Source: Enoplolaimus lenunculus (taxonomy: Eukaryota > Nematoda > Enoplea > Enoplida > Thoracostomopsidae). From it: a stretch of DNA of 64,000 bases. The notes below the pieces were generated by a model. It was not told the DNA's origin and ran no database searches. It was given only the letters and a program-made list of their open reading frames with translations. A program made the position numbers and the translations under genes. Below are positions 21,616 through 33,687 of the stretch, one piece after another; positions within the stretch are counted from its first letter, which is position 1, and each line of letters begins with the position of its first letter. The stretch covers positions 154,785 to 218,784 of the forward strand of contig JASANG010003304.1 in NCBI GenBank assembly GCA_030248215.1, read 5' to 3'.

Positions 21616-23389
21616 CAGTGCACGGTTGCAAGTTTCAGTTTCAGTTTCGATTTTCTTCGGTTTTCAGTCGCGAAGCGCGAGCCGCGACACAGCAAGCCGA
21701 GTTTTCGGTGCACTGTATGGCGACACGGTGCACTCGAAATTCTCGGGGCGCTGACTAAGACGGGGGGTACTGCGCGTTACGCGCAGGGGGTAAGTAGGTG
21801 CATAAGAGGGGGCCGCACTAGGATTTTCTCGGTATCACAAAGGGGGTGCGAATTGAAATCTTACCTTAAACTTTGCCTGGCGTTGGCGACAACGCAGGTA
21901 CAAATTTTCCTGCCAATCTCGTGAAGGGGTACGTATCATGTGAAGTGTAGTAGGCGTGTGATCAGGATAAAAAATTTGAGGCCTGAATTTTAGTGAATAG
22001 TCACTGGCCAGGACAAAAATTTATTTAATAATACTCAGAGTATTGAGTGTCAACGGCAGCAGGGAGGCCAAGTCAGCCCGATGCTAAGCATTAGGGAATT
22101 GTCAAACAAAAGAGCTAAGGCCCTGCCTGTCAAGTACAAAACTTTCGTATACCTCGTGAATTCAGACGATTCTAGTCAGGCCCTAGAAACTCAGCTGTAA
22201 GGCATACCACCGCCGTTGACTATCAAACTGCTGAATATGCAGCCGTGAGAGACCTAGGCTTAGGAGCGTACAGGATACATGATTGTAGGGATACAGGCGC
22301 GGTTTGTCACCCCTATTTGCGAATTCGCCCTCAACTTCGTGGCTGACTAAAGGAATACTTTAGCTCACTTGACCACCTGCAACACATGTGGTACGCACGC
22401 GTGTCCTCTCGAATATGTATCTAGAAACCATGGGTATGCTCATTCAACAGTGTGCCCTCCACGCAGCAGCTCTATCACGCGAGTTATGCATCGCCCTGCC
22501 TTTGCTGCTTTAACAGATAATGCTCTAAGCCGCTTGACACAGGGAAATCATTGTCGTGAGCATACCCAGGGGTAACAATACGTAATTATTTCACCGCAAC
22601 CAGTCAACATTAGGTCATGGTAAGATTATCCCAGCGTACAGGGATCTAGAGGCGTATAAGAGATCTAATTGCAAATTCACTTTCAGTCAGCAATTTCAAC
22701 TAACTTTCAGCTAATTTTATCGTAACCATCGTTCTGCGCGCAACATAATTATAGGCTGTCAAGCTGGAAACTGATTAGTCCCAGTTTCGTTGCATAGAAT
22801 TAAATCCATAAAATAAAATGTGCAGATTCAATAAACCAAAACTTTAGGTTGTGTTCCTTGTTGAACCCGGAGCAGTCAAGAAAATTCCTGGCCTAGAGCC
22901 ATGGCTAAAATTTCAAGAGATAAAAACAGCACTGGTGCGAACCAGGCTATCCATCTTGGAACTAAAACCCAGACGCGCGGGTCGACTCGCCCTTTTTTAC
23001 AATAGACTAATAACTTAAGTATTCAAATTCTACGAAAATTACAACAGGTGTTTCAGTGAAATCAATGAACCTTGTCAGGAGACCAAGCGCTCACCAGAAT
23101 TTAGACGCAGAAATCTTTAGTCCTAATCATGAAAATCAGCGGCAACCACACCCTTCCGAATTATAACTATGTGTTGGGGGTGCGACTTAGCCACGCACGC
23201 GAGTGTTCATGAGAGCTTAGGCGTACGACGACGTTGGAATTTTGTGACTCTCAAAACCCGACGTCACGCCTGGGGGACCATCATCCGCTAGACACGTTGG
23301 CTTACTAGGCAGACCCACGGCCATGAACACCCGTGAGGGATACCACTCGGATTCGTCCGCAGAGGTACCCGTTGGTCGCAGCCGTAACA

Positions 23390-24539
23390 TACATTCATAC
23401 TGCGCAGGCACTGTTAGAGAACGCGTTGGGGGTGTACACTCCGAGAGTAAAGAAGGGGTTGCGGGGTCTGAGGAGCTAGTGATGGGAAGCTGCGGTTATC
23501 CACGGTGTATAGGTCTTTTCTTAAATGTGTTTTGGGTACCTTCACATATCTGCAAATGTTTATGTCGCCGGCTCGCACCCTAGGTGAGAAAGGAATTATA
23601 TTAATAGCTATGATAAGACGTGCAGGGAATGTGTGCAGGTATATAAGTTATGATGAAAGTACGAAGGGGGAGGGCTTTTCGAATTGGTCTCATCGGTCTT
23701 CCTCAAGCATTCTATATCCTAGTTCCACCATTGGCTTAGAGTTTTACCTGGTTTTAGGCTCCCAGGGTGGCAGTTCCAGAGATAGGCATTCGCGTCCCCT
23801 GTAGTGTAACCGTAGCCTGTAGTGTACTGAACATTTGCTCAATTCTCCTTCCAGTTAAATGAGAATGCATATGCGGTGCAGTTGAAAGCAGAAACTGCGC
23901 TCGGAAGGGGAGCCGCAAGATATTTGCACAAGGGGCGGCGGCGTTCTTCAGAGAGGCAAGAGTGTGTTGTGCACCGCAGGGAGAGAGAGACTGTCTGTAA
24001 TGGCAGTTTGAATTTTAAAATTTTGAATTTTCAGTTAAGCAACGCCTCGCTTCAGCCTAAGAGGAATAGTCAAAACAGGGTTGAGGGGGCAGAAGTGTTT
24101 TTCAGTTTAGGACAAGCAAGGGGATAGAAGAAGTTTGCGTTTTTTTAGTGCAGGCTTAGCGGGATTTCTGGAAGGAAACGGAGCAGCGTTATGGATTTGT
24201 GCGTTTTTAGGTTGGCTATGTTTTAGGGGGTGTGGTTTGTCGTTTTTCAGGTTCGGAGCTGGCGCTCTTGGGTTCGGCACACCGGATTGGCTGAGTAAGC
24301 CGTCCCGGCTGCCGTTTCAGGCCAATCAAGATTTTGTGACAAACTTTGGAATTTTGTAGGCACCGATCTTTGAAATATTATTATAACTTGGGGCTCCCCG
24401 GATTTGAAAATCGGTCCCAATTATTTTGGGCCTGTTGTTTTAGCAGAGAGAGCCGCTCCGAGCCTGCGCTATTAGTGGACGAATCTGGAAATTTAGGACA
24501 AATTTAGGCTGTACGTGCTGGTTGCGGAGAGGGTTTCCT
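23390..24539. other. Gene-free stretch right of the giant-LTR element
   Basis: The TACA target copy begins this stretch. GC-moderate sequence with several short frames follows, none recognised. It adjoins the tandem array of an older related LTR and may be part of that LTR, cut off from its left end by the young insertion. Confidence 0.3.
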
Positions 24540-24589
24540 AGGTGAATACGATTTTGATTTTCTAAAATATAGCGCGGAGACTGGTATTA

Positions 24590-25660
24590 GACGATACTTC
24601 GTAGCTTACCGACTTAGGAAACCGCCCTAATTACGGCCCGGAAGGCTGCAGTTAAAAGTTATAGACTTTTGAACATTTTGAAATTTTGGTGCACATACGT
24701 CCTGTCGCTCGGGTCTTAAAATGCGATTTTAACTTTTTCAAGATCGGGCGTCAAAATTAGCACCATTCGCTTCAGCTCGTTCTGCTGATCAAGAAAACCA
24801 CCCCGAACCTCACCCGGAAACCAATAGATAAAATGTTATGGACCTGTAGAACTTTCGGGATTTAACGTGTACACGCTTTTACGGATCCCGGTCCAAAAAC
24901 GCGATTTTCACTTTTCCGGGGTTGGGCGCTAAAATTGGTATCAATCGATTCAGCTCATCGAGCTGGTTAAGAAAACCACCCCAAACCCTGTCCGCAAATC
25001 TATGCATAAGGAGTTATGGGCGATCAAAATTTCTAAGATTTTACGTGTACACACTATACGGATCGGATCCTGAAAAATGCGATTTTCACTTTTTCACGAT
25101 CCACCATAAAAATAGGTACCGTTCGATTCCGCGCATCGCGCTGAGTAAGAAAACCACCCCAAACGTGGCCCGCAAACCCATAGTTAAAAATTTATAGTTA
25201 ATTGAAACTTTCGAAATTTTGTGTGTACACGCTTTGCGGATACGGCTCCGAAAAATGCAATTTTCACTTTTTCGGGATGCGATGTTATTTTTGGTACCAC
25301 TCGATTCCCCGCATTCTGCCGAGTAAGAAAACTACCCCGAACAGTGTCCGCAAATGAATACTTCAAAAGTTATGGTCCGTTGGAAATTCTGAAAATTTGT
25401 GTACATGCCTTGCGGCTCGGACCTCAAGAACGTGATTTTCACTTTTCCAAGACCCAATGTTAAAAATGGTGCCGCTCGATTTCTCTCGTTGCCGTGATTC
25501 AGAAAACCACCCCTAACAATGTCCGCAAGTGAATATTTAAAAAAAAATTATAATCAATTGAAGTCTTGGGGTTTTTGGTATTTAGGCGTGCGATTTTCAC
25601 TTTTCCGAATTATAGCATTAAGATGGGTGTCGTTTGAATTAGTTCATTGTTCTGATTAGC
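24590..25660 (+). repeat. ~177-bp tandem array, related to that in the long LTR
   Basis: The anchor AAGAAAACCACCCC recurs near 24784, 24960, 25140, 25318 and 25492. Units share TTTTCACTTTTTC and a GTGTACACGCTTT-like part. Small open frames are translated repeat units. Confidence 0.75.
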
Positions 25661-26514
25661 AGCATCACATCGAGTAGGGCTCGCTGATATATATTTAGGA
25701 GACTATGGCTCGTCAGGTTTTGCAAACCCGCACATGTATACTCTGCGGAGAAAGGCCTAATAAGTGAAATCACTAGTTTTCTGGGTTCCTGAGTCCAAGA
25801 TCGATGTTCTCCAACTGGACTAGTATGGCTAGTTAACGGAACCACCATGTGGGGTCATCTGCAGAGGACTAATTAATAAGATACTGCTGGGCAAAACCAC
25901 CACTCTATAGGTTTACGCCGTCTTAGTACTAAGTATCAACTCAGGAGTTAGAGTTTGAATTGTGCAATGTAAAATTCTTACTGGGAAAAATGCTTATAAG
26001 CCAGTGCATTGCAACCGCTAAGACTTTCAAGGGTGAACTGTTCTAGAATGTTGATTAGACCAAACAATTTAAGCGTAAGAAAACCCGAACCTTGGAGCCA
26101 TATGTCCATATGCACTTGTATAGATTTATGGGTGTTTTGATTTTGTTTCATGGTTTAATCTCGTGAATTCCTTTTTCTTATACGTATATATATGTATGTA
26201 CTTCTCGATTTTTTATGTAGCGTTATCGCTTTTGTTGCCGTCGCCCCCTTTTAGTTGTCCTGACATTCTGCGTCTTATAGTTCGAACCGTTTGAGTAATC
26301 ATTTTAAACGTAAAGTGAGCACATCAGATATTAAGGGGGAGGCCCTATGGCAAAAGCTGTACGTTGAGGTCATGCTTTAGGAGGGGGTGTGAGAGAAAAT
26401 TTGGCCCTAACCTCTTTCTGCCCCTGTATTGAGTTGCATTTAAGTGCTCAAACCAAAGACAGGGATAACCCTCAGTAACCCCCCATCAGAACTGCACGTT
26501 TGAAAATTGTGTGT

Positions 26515-26675
26515 AAAACTCTCTAGCCAATCACCGGCTTTTGGGAATTTATATAACACTTGTCTCTCATTGGTTAGTGTACATCTCAAAATTCCTATCC
26601 AATGGAACAAGCGTACTGTGTCTGTTTTTGGGGCGCGCTCATTGGCTGAATTTGGAGCCCCGCGCAGTATTTAAG
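26515..26675 (+). promoter_or_regulatory. CCAAT/TATA promoter region of the diverged giant LTR
   Basis: CCAAT motifs in alternating orientation lie near 26523, 26567, 26598 and 26639. A TATTTAAG box follows near 26668, and then a TTCAGTTCAGTTTGAG start-like region. The layout matches the long LTR at 21385-21640. Confidence 0.5.
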
Positions 26676-28724
26676 AGAGGTGCACAGGCTGAACATTCAG
26701 TTCAGTTTGAGTTTTTCGGTTTTTCGCGCGCTTGCTCGAGCCGCGACAGCAAACCGATCTCTCTGCACACGGAGGCGACTTAGTGTGCACGAGAGTTTCG
26801 GGGCGCTGATGCAAGGGGGGGTTATGCGCGTTTCGCGCAGGGGTAAAATTTGGTAAGAATTTTAAAGGGGGCCCGGTTAGAATTTTGCAGTTTTCACGAA
26901 GGGGGTGTGGGTAAAATTTTGGGTTAAACTTTGCCTGTCGTTGGCGACAACGCAGGTGTGAGATTTTCATACAAATTTAAGGGGGGTAAAATTAAATCAT
27001 GAAATCAGCACACAGATGCTATAATAAATGATTGTGCAGAAAACAAGCGTATCTAAGAATTACATAGACATTCGTAGTATTGATTGTCAACACGATAGGG
27101 AGGCCAATACAGCCTAATGCCAAGCAGTAAGGATATGACGACCAAAAGAGCTAAGGCCCTATCGTTATAGAAAACTTTTGTGTACCCCGTGATTTTGGGC
27201 GATTCTAGCCAGGCCCCAGTGAACTAAGTGATTAACAGGTCTCGACCAGTTGACAATCAAACTGCTGAATGTGCGGCCTGTGAAAAATCACGCTTAAGTC
27301 TAAGGAAAATGTAGTGCTCTCGGAAACAGACACAGTGCTAAGTAATATATTTAAACAGAGAATTTCTCTAGAAACCTTTGGAATTTTGAGCCTGCATACA
27401 GCGGGATTCTTGTGGTGCACCCCCATCCTCGCAAGACCTTACGGTAAACGTGCAGCTTTTCTGAAAACTATTAAGGTATTGATGGTGAGCTGGTCTGGAA
27501 TGCCCATGCAATGTGTGTGAATTCTGAGCCTAGGCTTAAGCAAACCATTGAGTCTAAATTGGAGTTAAACCGAGCCTACCTGAAGGCCATATATAGACTA
27601 ATCAAGTTCACCATCACGAGACATAGAACACATCTCAAACAGTGATTCACAACTATAAGCTACGGTAAATAGTTGTAAGGTAGTTGATATGTGGTAAGAA
27701 ACCAGGAACACAGAGGAATTTCGCAACTCATGTATCGCGCTCTTTTTAGCAGTTATTATTAAACTAATTTCAATTCTAATTGAAATCAAGTAATTAAGCA
27801 CGCGACTGAACTTTGTTAAGCCCGATCTTAGGATTAAGGTATTTTAAGTCAATGATTTACGCATGTATAAAATGTACAAACTCATATTAAACCAAAACTT
27901 TAAACTTTGTTCAATCCTGAACCCAGAGCGCTAAACAGATTCCTGGCCTGAGAGCCATGGCTAAAAATTGAAATTGACTACAGAGCTAAGAGAGACTCGA
28001 GCTTTCGAATGATTATGAAAATTCCACGACTAACAGAGTCTCAGAAAAAAATGAATAAATAGCCCTGGTTCGAATCAGTGGCAAGAAAATCAATTAAAAA
28101 CCTCAAAGGCTAGGATCGATCCGCCTTTCTATTAAAACGGTCTATGACCAAGTAAAACAAAATCCGGTTGAACCAACCAATTTCTAAGACTAAGACTAAT
28201 GTTAAGCCATACCCATGACCGAGTGTCATTAAGCCTAACCATGAGAAAAAGTTGTGAGCACACAGTTGTACTAAAATTCACGGAGAAAAAGCTAATTGTT
28301 ACTGGCGCGACCTACTTACACGCACTCGGGGGTTCGTTAGAGCTTAGAGCACAGGCAGGCTTAGGCGTATGACGATATCGGGATTTTGTGACTCTCAAAA
28401 CCTGATATCACGCCGGGGGACCGTCATCCTCTAGTCAAGTAGCTTACTTTGGCAGATCCACGGCCTCGAACACCCGTGAGAGTATCATCTCGGATACGTC
28501 CGCAGGGATACTCGTTGATCGTACCCGTAACAATATAAGATATTTGACATATTCGAAAGAACAGAAACGTGTCAGTAATGCGTGTTTTTCCACTGTGTTT
28601 TTGGCGGTAGAATTCATATTTAGGCGGCAAATTCAATTTTTGCGAAAAAATTGTATTTTGTCAGGAAAATTAATTTGTTTGGTGAAAGTGTGTAAAAGTG
28701 ACGTCCTAGCAAAGAAAGAGAGGG

Positions 28725-28768
28725 ACATTTTATTACAATGGTGCACGCATTATAACGTAAATGACCCA
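28725..28768 (+). mobile_element. Solo TIR end, family A MITE
   Basis: GTGCACGCATTATAACGTAA followed by ATGACCCA matches the outer part of family A (29865-30388, 45919-46401). Only the right-facing end is recognisable. Confidence 0.5.
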
Positions 28769-29591
28769 TCATTAGACGTGGTTGTGTTGCCAAGTCAGTA
28801 GATAGTCGCACAACGTGACGAAATTTCGGCTTCCAGCCACAAGCAATCGCACGAGTTTCGTAACCACTGTTTTGTTTTGAGTCTATTGCATCGATTCGTC
28901 CTGCAGTATCTTTGTAGTAGCATTCAGCGACAACCAGATTTGTTTAGGTTCCCCACCAAAGTTTAAAAGACGACTAATGTACGCCCTGTAGGCGTAATTA
29001 TCCGGCGAGGTCGACATGATGTTGTCTTGAAGAAACAGTTTGTATAAAAAGGTCTAATTATTCTTGAATGCAGCCGCTGACAACATGTTGTTGCTGTTGT
29101 TGCTGATAGTGGTGCCACTGCCGTCAATACGATTTCTCTTGCGATTGGTTAGTTTTATCGTTTTATTTGTTGACATGGTGTTTTCATCAAAAAAATAGCA
29201 ATACAAAAGTGTGTGCGCGTAAATTAAGAACTGCTCATATACATTTCAGTTAGCTAAAGATTTCTGATGCAAGAGTTTGACGCCGATGTTTTCCAACGCC
29301 GCCTCGTGATTTCGGTGATTTTAATGCGTCATCCACAAGTATGTGCTTTCACGGTGTGGAAACAAAATTTTTCAGTTTCGGAAACACTTTTATTTTTGAA
29401 TCGAAAGGGGAATTCATGCTTTTTATAGAATACGGAAATCACAAAATGAACTTTCAAAGTGTTTCTGGAATTGGAATTGAGATGTCACTATCTTCTTTTC
29501 AATTTCCGTTTTGATAAAATTGAACTTTAAAACAGAGAAAAATTGATTTTGCATCTTTTAATGGTTACGGCAAATTGAATTTGTAAATTAA

Positions 29592-29707
29592 AAGTTTAGC
29601 GGAAACAGTCAACTACAATAGACGCTATAGGGAAATTGAAATATAAAGTTTTTAGCGAAAACAGTCAACTGCAATAGACGCTATAGGGAAATTGATATAT
29701 AAAGTTG
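29592..29707 (+). repeat. Two-copy tandem repeat (~56 bp)
   Basis: The block CAATAGACGCTATAGGGAAA with its flanks occurs twice in a row with only a few differences. Confidence 0.8.
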
Positions 29708-29864
29708 TAAAAGTTTAATAGTATTTCCTTATGCCATAATAAGATCAAAAACAAGCAAACAATTTACTTCCGGTGAGATTGACTAAGCGTTCGAACTTTT
29801 TTTGACATTAAGTTACCTTTATTACAATATATATTTTTCGAGCTGTGGAACGGGTGTTGTTTTA

Positions 29865-30388
29865 TGGGTCATTCACGTAACACTGTCTACGCTACTGGAA
29901 AAAATTGTCCACACACCTGGTTTTAAGGGTGGGACTAAACTACGATGTACTTAAGCTATAAAGACTTAACAGAAGGTGTAATTAGCTAATGGGTTTGGCA
30001 GCAGTTCCTTCGAAGGGACTTAGGAAAATGTAGACACTGTCTGGACACAGTGTGTGACAATACGAGTTCCTTCGAACACACCCTGTATAATCGCTAAACA
30101 AAGTTTCTTTGAACAAGCTTTGTGTTATGAAATAAGCTAAGTCCCTTCTGACAGACTCTGGACAAATCAGTTGTCCTTTAAATAACGTATTGACAAATTA
30201 GCATGGGTATGGATGGCACCATGACCAAGCATAGGTCGTTAGAGAGAGTGCGAGTTGTCAGCAGGGTCTACACAGGATATGAGTGACAGTTGAACATGTA
30301 ATTTGGAAACAATAAAACTATAGACTTAGGGGCTCGTATGTGTAGATAATTTTTACAGTAACGTAGACAGTATAACGTGGATGACCCA
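29865..30388 (+). mobile_element. Family A TIR element (MITE), copy 1, 524 bp
   Basis: Terminal inverted repeats of about 45-50 bp start TGGGTCATTCACGTAACACT and, from the other end, TGGGTCATCCACGTTATACT. TTA flanks both sides (29862-29864 and 30389-30391), a perfect 3-bp target duplication. There is no coding capacity. Three-base TWA duplications point to PIF/Harbinger-type transposase. Confidence 0.75.
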
Positions 30389-30392
30389 TTAA

Positions 30393-31071
30393 TGCGGGGT
30401 TCCCGTTATAACTGGGGTAGCCTGGAACACGTTTTGTCCCTATGCATATAGCTGGTAACATTTTGTCTGACCGTTTGTCCGCTGAGATTCAAAAAATTTG
30501 AATTGTCTGCTATCCTGATGTGACATCTACTGTTTGTACTGCAATATCATATGATATTCCAAATATTGTCTGCGAGTATCATATGATATGTTTGAAAATG
30601 TCTGCAAAGTTGTGGTAAACTAGCTTGATTGTACTGTAGAATGTCATATGATACTAAAATTTCAAATTTGAATTATTTGTACTTAGGAATATATTTTGGG
30701 ACAAACTTAGCGAGAAACAGAACGGTAGAAGCTAATTCAACTTGCGAAATCATTTAATGCTGCATTATCCGACTTTTTACTGTTTTATTTAGCGTGCACA
30801 AATTCCATTGTCCTGTATAAATGTCAAGTGATATTTAGTAGAATTTTGGAATATCATATGATATTCGCATAAATGTCCCGCAGTATCATATGACAAATGG
30901 TTATTTGTATACGATGATCGCTCGACATCAGTGATTTGTAAGCCAATGTCATATGACATTCACATTTGGTCTACATAACCGCTATTCGGATCACAGAATT
31001 TTATGTTGACGTCGAATCAACATTGGACAAAACGTGTTCCAAGCTGCCCCAGTTATAACTTGAACGCCGCA
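30393..31071 (+). mobile_element. Family B TIR element, copy 1, 679 bp
   Basis: The ends are TGCGGGGTTCCCGTTATAAC and, inverted, TGCGGCGTTCAAGTTATAAC, with about 50 bp of inverted repeat including GGGACAAAACGTG-like sequence. TAA lies on both sides. The interior repeats the palindrome ATATCATATGATAT and variants at least six times (near 30543, 30576, 30647, 30860, 30885, 30946). It abuts family A copy 1, with overlapping target bases TTAA. No gene. Confidence 0.8.
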
Positions 31072-31352
31072 TAACACTAACAGAAAAATGTCAGGGGTAC
31101 CACATCCATAAACGGCGTAATGTTAGCATAATGCTTACAGAGTGGGATGTTAAATAACTTCCACCAGCTACATGTATTATGCTTAAAAATTTTGCCACGT
31201 TGCAATATTTTTATAGCTAGGCTAGATCTCTTGTTGATGCAAGGGGCAATTGCAAGATTTCATAGAGCATTTTGCTCTAAATCGTTTAGTTGTACCGAAA
31301 GTTGTTGCGCAATAGATAGATACAAAAGCCCCATACGCTTAGGTTTAGTTTA

Positions 31353-32274
31353 TGCCTCTCACACATTATAACGCGTGCGCTTAGCTCACGCAACGCCCTA
31401 CAATATAGTTAGCGGCGCGGATTAAACAACTATTGCGCTGACGGTGTAGCGGACATTTGTATACCATCAATGTTTAACTCCAATGCCCTACTCAATAGCA
31501 CAATAGGTATCGAATGTCTGGTTGTTTAAAAATCATTTTTCGCGAAATTTGAGGTTTCTTCATAATTTATTTTTTCATCCAACATTTCGATTTCCCGCAA
31601 AAATTTGAATTTCGCCCCCAAACGTACATTGTCGCGCAAAATTTACATTCTTCCGCCAAACTTTAAATATTCCCGCAAAAATTTGAATGTTCTCGCCAAA
31701 TTTGAATGTTCCCGCTGAAATTTGAATGTTCGCGCCGAAATTTGAATTTTTCCGTTAAAATTTAAATTTCCCACGAAAGTTTAAATTCTCCCGCCAAAAT
31801 TTGATTATTCCCGCAAAAATTTGAATTTTCCACCTAAATTTAAATTTTCAGGCTAAAATTTGAATGTTTCCGCTAAAATTTGAATGTTCTCGTTAAAATC
31901 TGAATGTTCCCGCCAAAATTGTAATTTTCCACTAAAATTTAAATTTTCCCGCCAAAATTTAAGTTCGCCCGCCAAAATTTAATTTTCCCGCTAAAACTTG
32001 CGTTTTCTTGTCAAAATCGTTATTTGCCGTATAATTTTGAATCACCCTCACAGTTTCAATCTCCTGCAAAATTAAAAAAATCCGCACACTGTTCGTGGAT
32101 TATGAATTTGTCCACTACACCGTTGCCAAAAGCGCCTAAATGTCCATCAATTTGTGTCGCAAGTGATACGACGAAAAGTGCTTTTTGTAAACGTATTTGA
32201 CATGTATACTGTCTGTTCAAAACGGTAAGATCGTTGCATGTGCGGAGCGCGCGCATTATAACGTGTAAGTGACA
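31353..32274 (+). mobile_element. Family C TIR element, copy 1, 922 bp
   Basis: The ends are TGCCTCTCACACATTATAAC and, inverted, TGTCACTTACACGTTATAAT. Flanks are TTA on the left and TAA on the right, so the duplication is imperfect. About 150-200 bp at each end match copy 2 at 55988-57334 in reverse orientation. The middle (31550-32090) is an array of CCCGCCAAAATTTGAATTTT-like units. No gene; frames near 32056-32332 are unrelated to known proteins. Confidence 0.75.
31550..32090 (-). repeat. GGCGGGAAATTCAAATTTT-type minisatellite array
   Basis: Units of about 17-21 bp of the form TTCCCGCCAAAATTTGAAT are repeated some 25 times with drift. The same array type fills family C copy 2 and family B copy 5. 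Confidence 0.85.
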
Positions 32275-32277
32275 TAA

Positions 32278-33003
32278 GTTTACTTTTATAAAGCGTTATT
32301 TTTGCACATGTTAATAATAGGGGCCTGCCCACATGCCCAATTTGACTGAGAGGCTTAGGTTTTAGGGGTAAACTAATTAAGACCGATGTCAGACAGGGAT
32401 GGAGCTGACGGCTTGGGTTTAGGAGTAAGTAATCCAGCGGCCTATATTTTGGCTTTTCCTTTAGGCTAACACTAGGCTCAGTACCGGTCCCTTAACCCGC
32501 AAATTCGTTTGACGTATGCGAACTATGACCCCATACGTGTTTGAGATGCAATCCCGTATGCGGCGGTATGTACGGCAGAATTGAAGTGAACTTTTATTAT
32601 ACTTATTTGACCATATTAAAATTTAAAACAACATCTTAGACTAGATACATTTACACCTTTACTAATCGTAGGGATCGTATCTTATCAACGTAGCACATTT
32701 CAATTTCCCACTTATATTGAAAATACAGAACTAAACATTTGAGCCGATTAAAATTAAAAATTCTTTCCATTACCTTATTTCTTCTTTGAACTTTTTTACT
32801 CTAACGGTAATAGTTTTGCGAAAAACAAATATTGGGGAATTGAATTTCAGAAACCTTATGTGTTTCTGAAATTGATTTCAGTTTTAAATTTAAACACTTA
32901 CTGTTTCGGTTTCACTTTTGAAAATCAAAAACCACTATTTCGTATATGGAATTTACTTATGTTTATATTCACGCAGTGAACGCACATTGTTGTGGATGGC
33001 GTA
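32278..33003. other. Gene-free stretch
   Basis: It starts with degenerate telomere-like GGCTTAGG/GGTTTTAGG (32343-32420) and continues as AT-rich sequence without a recognisable gene or repeat. Confidence 0.5.
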
Positions 33004-33006
33004 TAA

Positions 33007-33684
33007 TGCGGGGTTCACGTTGTAACCGGGGCAGGCGGGACACGGTTTGTCCCATGTTGATTCTACGTTAACGTCAAAATTCGAGCACTCATATCGGGTG
33101 AACAAACAAAACTCGAATGCCATATGACATTAGCTTACAAACCACCGCTCTCAAATGATCAATGTGTACAAGCGACGGTATGTCACGTGATACTGTGGGA
33201 CATTTATGCGAATAGCATATGATATTCAGGAATTTCAACGAATATCTTATGATATTCAGAGGGATAATGTAACCTTTGGGTACTAATAAATGAATAAAAA
33301 GTTGGACGACAGCGGCACAAATGTGCTTTAAATACTAAATACACGCCTGCAAATCGTTTCCGACACAAAATTGCTTAGAAACACAGCTTCAAAATTCAAA
33401 AATTCAAATTTCAAATTCTAGTATCATATGATATTCAACAGGACAATTTGGGCATGTTACCTCAAGTGTTCAGACATTTCAAAGTATGTCATATGTTATT
33501 CGCAGACAATACCTCGAATATCATATGATATGGAAGTACAAAAGGTGATCCACATAAGATAATTGCAGACAAATACGAATTTTTGAATACGATATGGGGT
33601 TTATAAGCAGACAAAATGTCACCCAATAATCTAATAGGGATAAAACGTGTCCCAAGCTGCCCCTGTTATAACGTGAACCCCACA
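33007..33684 (-). mobile_element. Family B TIR element, copy 2, 678 bp
   Basis: The left end is TGCGGGGTTCACGTTGTAAC and the inverted right end is TGTGGGGTTCACGTTATAAC, with perfect TAA duplications at 33004-33006 and 33685-33687. Its length is almost identical to copy 1, and the interior corresponds in reverse. ATATCATATGATAT-type palindromes recur inside. No gene. Confidence 0.8.
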
Positions 33685-33687
33685 TAA

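Larger units (their letters stand above)
9817..23389 (+). mobile_element. 13.6-kb giant-LTR retrotransposon without recognisable gag-pol (LARD-like)
   Basis: Direct repeats at 9817-11657 and 17968-23389 share the same two ends (TGTCAGGG... and ...CGTAACA). TACA precedes the first at 9813-9816 and follows the second at 23390-23393, so it acts as a 4-bp target duplication for the whole unit. By eye the shared LTR sequence differs at only about 14 positions in 1.83 kb, so the insertion is young. The interior (11658-17967) shows no RT, integrase, protease or zinc-knuckle motif in any long frame. It therefore looks like a non-autonomous large retrotransposon derivative, though an unknown coding set cannot be excluded. 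Orientation is taken from the possible primer site and the LTR promoter direction. Confidence 0.75.
17968..23389 (+). repeat. 3' LTR, long form (5.42 kb)
   Basis: It shares about 1.16 kb at its left and 0.68 kb at its right with the short 5' LTR. Its middle is also found, diverged, in two other LTRs of this window (about 24540-28532, and inverted about 60850-63330), so the long form is the older state. It contains a ~175-bp tandem array, an antisense tRNA-like module, a CCAAT-box promoter region and a TATA box. An LTR over 5 kb is exceptionally long. Confidence 0.75.
24540..28532 (+). repeat. Diverged giant LTR of the same family (fossil)
   Basis: In order it carries the ~175-bp array (24590-25660), a CCAAT/TATA region (26515-26675), a segment parallel to 21610-22200 of the long LTR, and a right end parallel to 22800-23389, finishing GTAACA at 28532. 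It is clearly older than the 13.6-kb element. The left end was not found to the right of 23390. No partner LTR was seen. Confidence 0.65.
28533..29864. other. Gene-free AT-rich stretch
   Basis: It contains a single outward-facing TIR end of family A (28725-28768) and a two-copy tandem repeat (29592-29707). The frame at 28544-28801 has no recognisable domain and runs through the TIR end, so it is not called. Confidence 0.5.

Noticed and set aside
31550-32090. Array considered as a CRISPR-like repeat
   Set aside because: Units are contiguous and drifting, with no unique spacers; the host is an animal.
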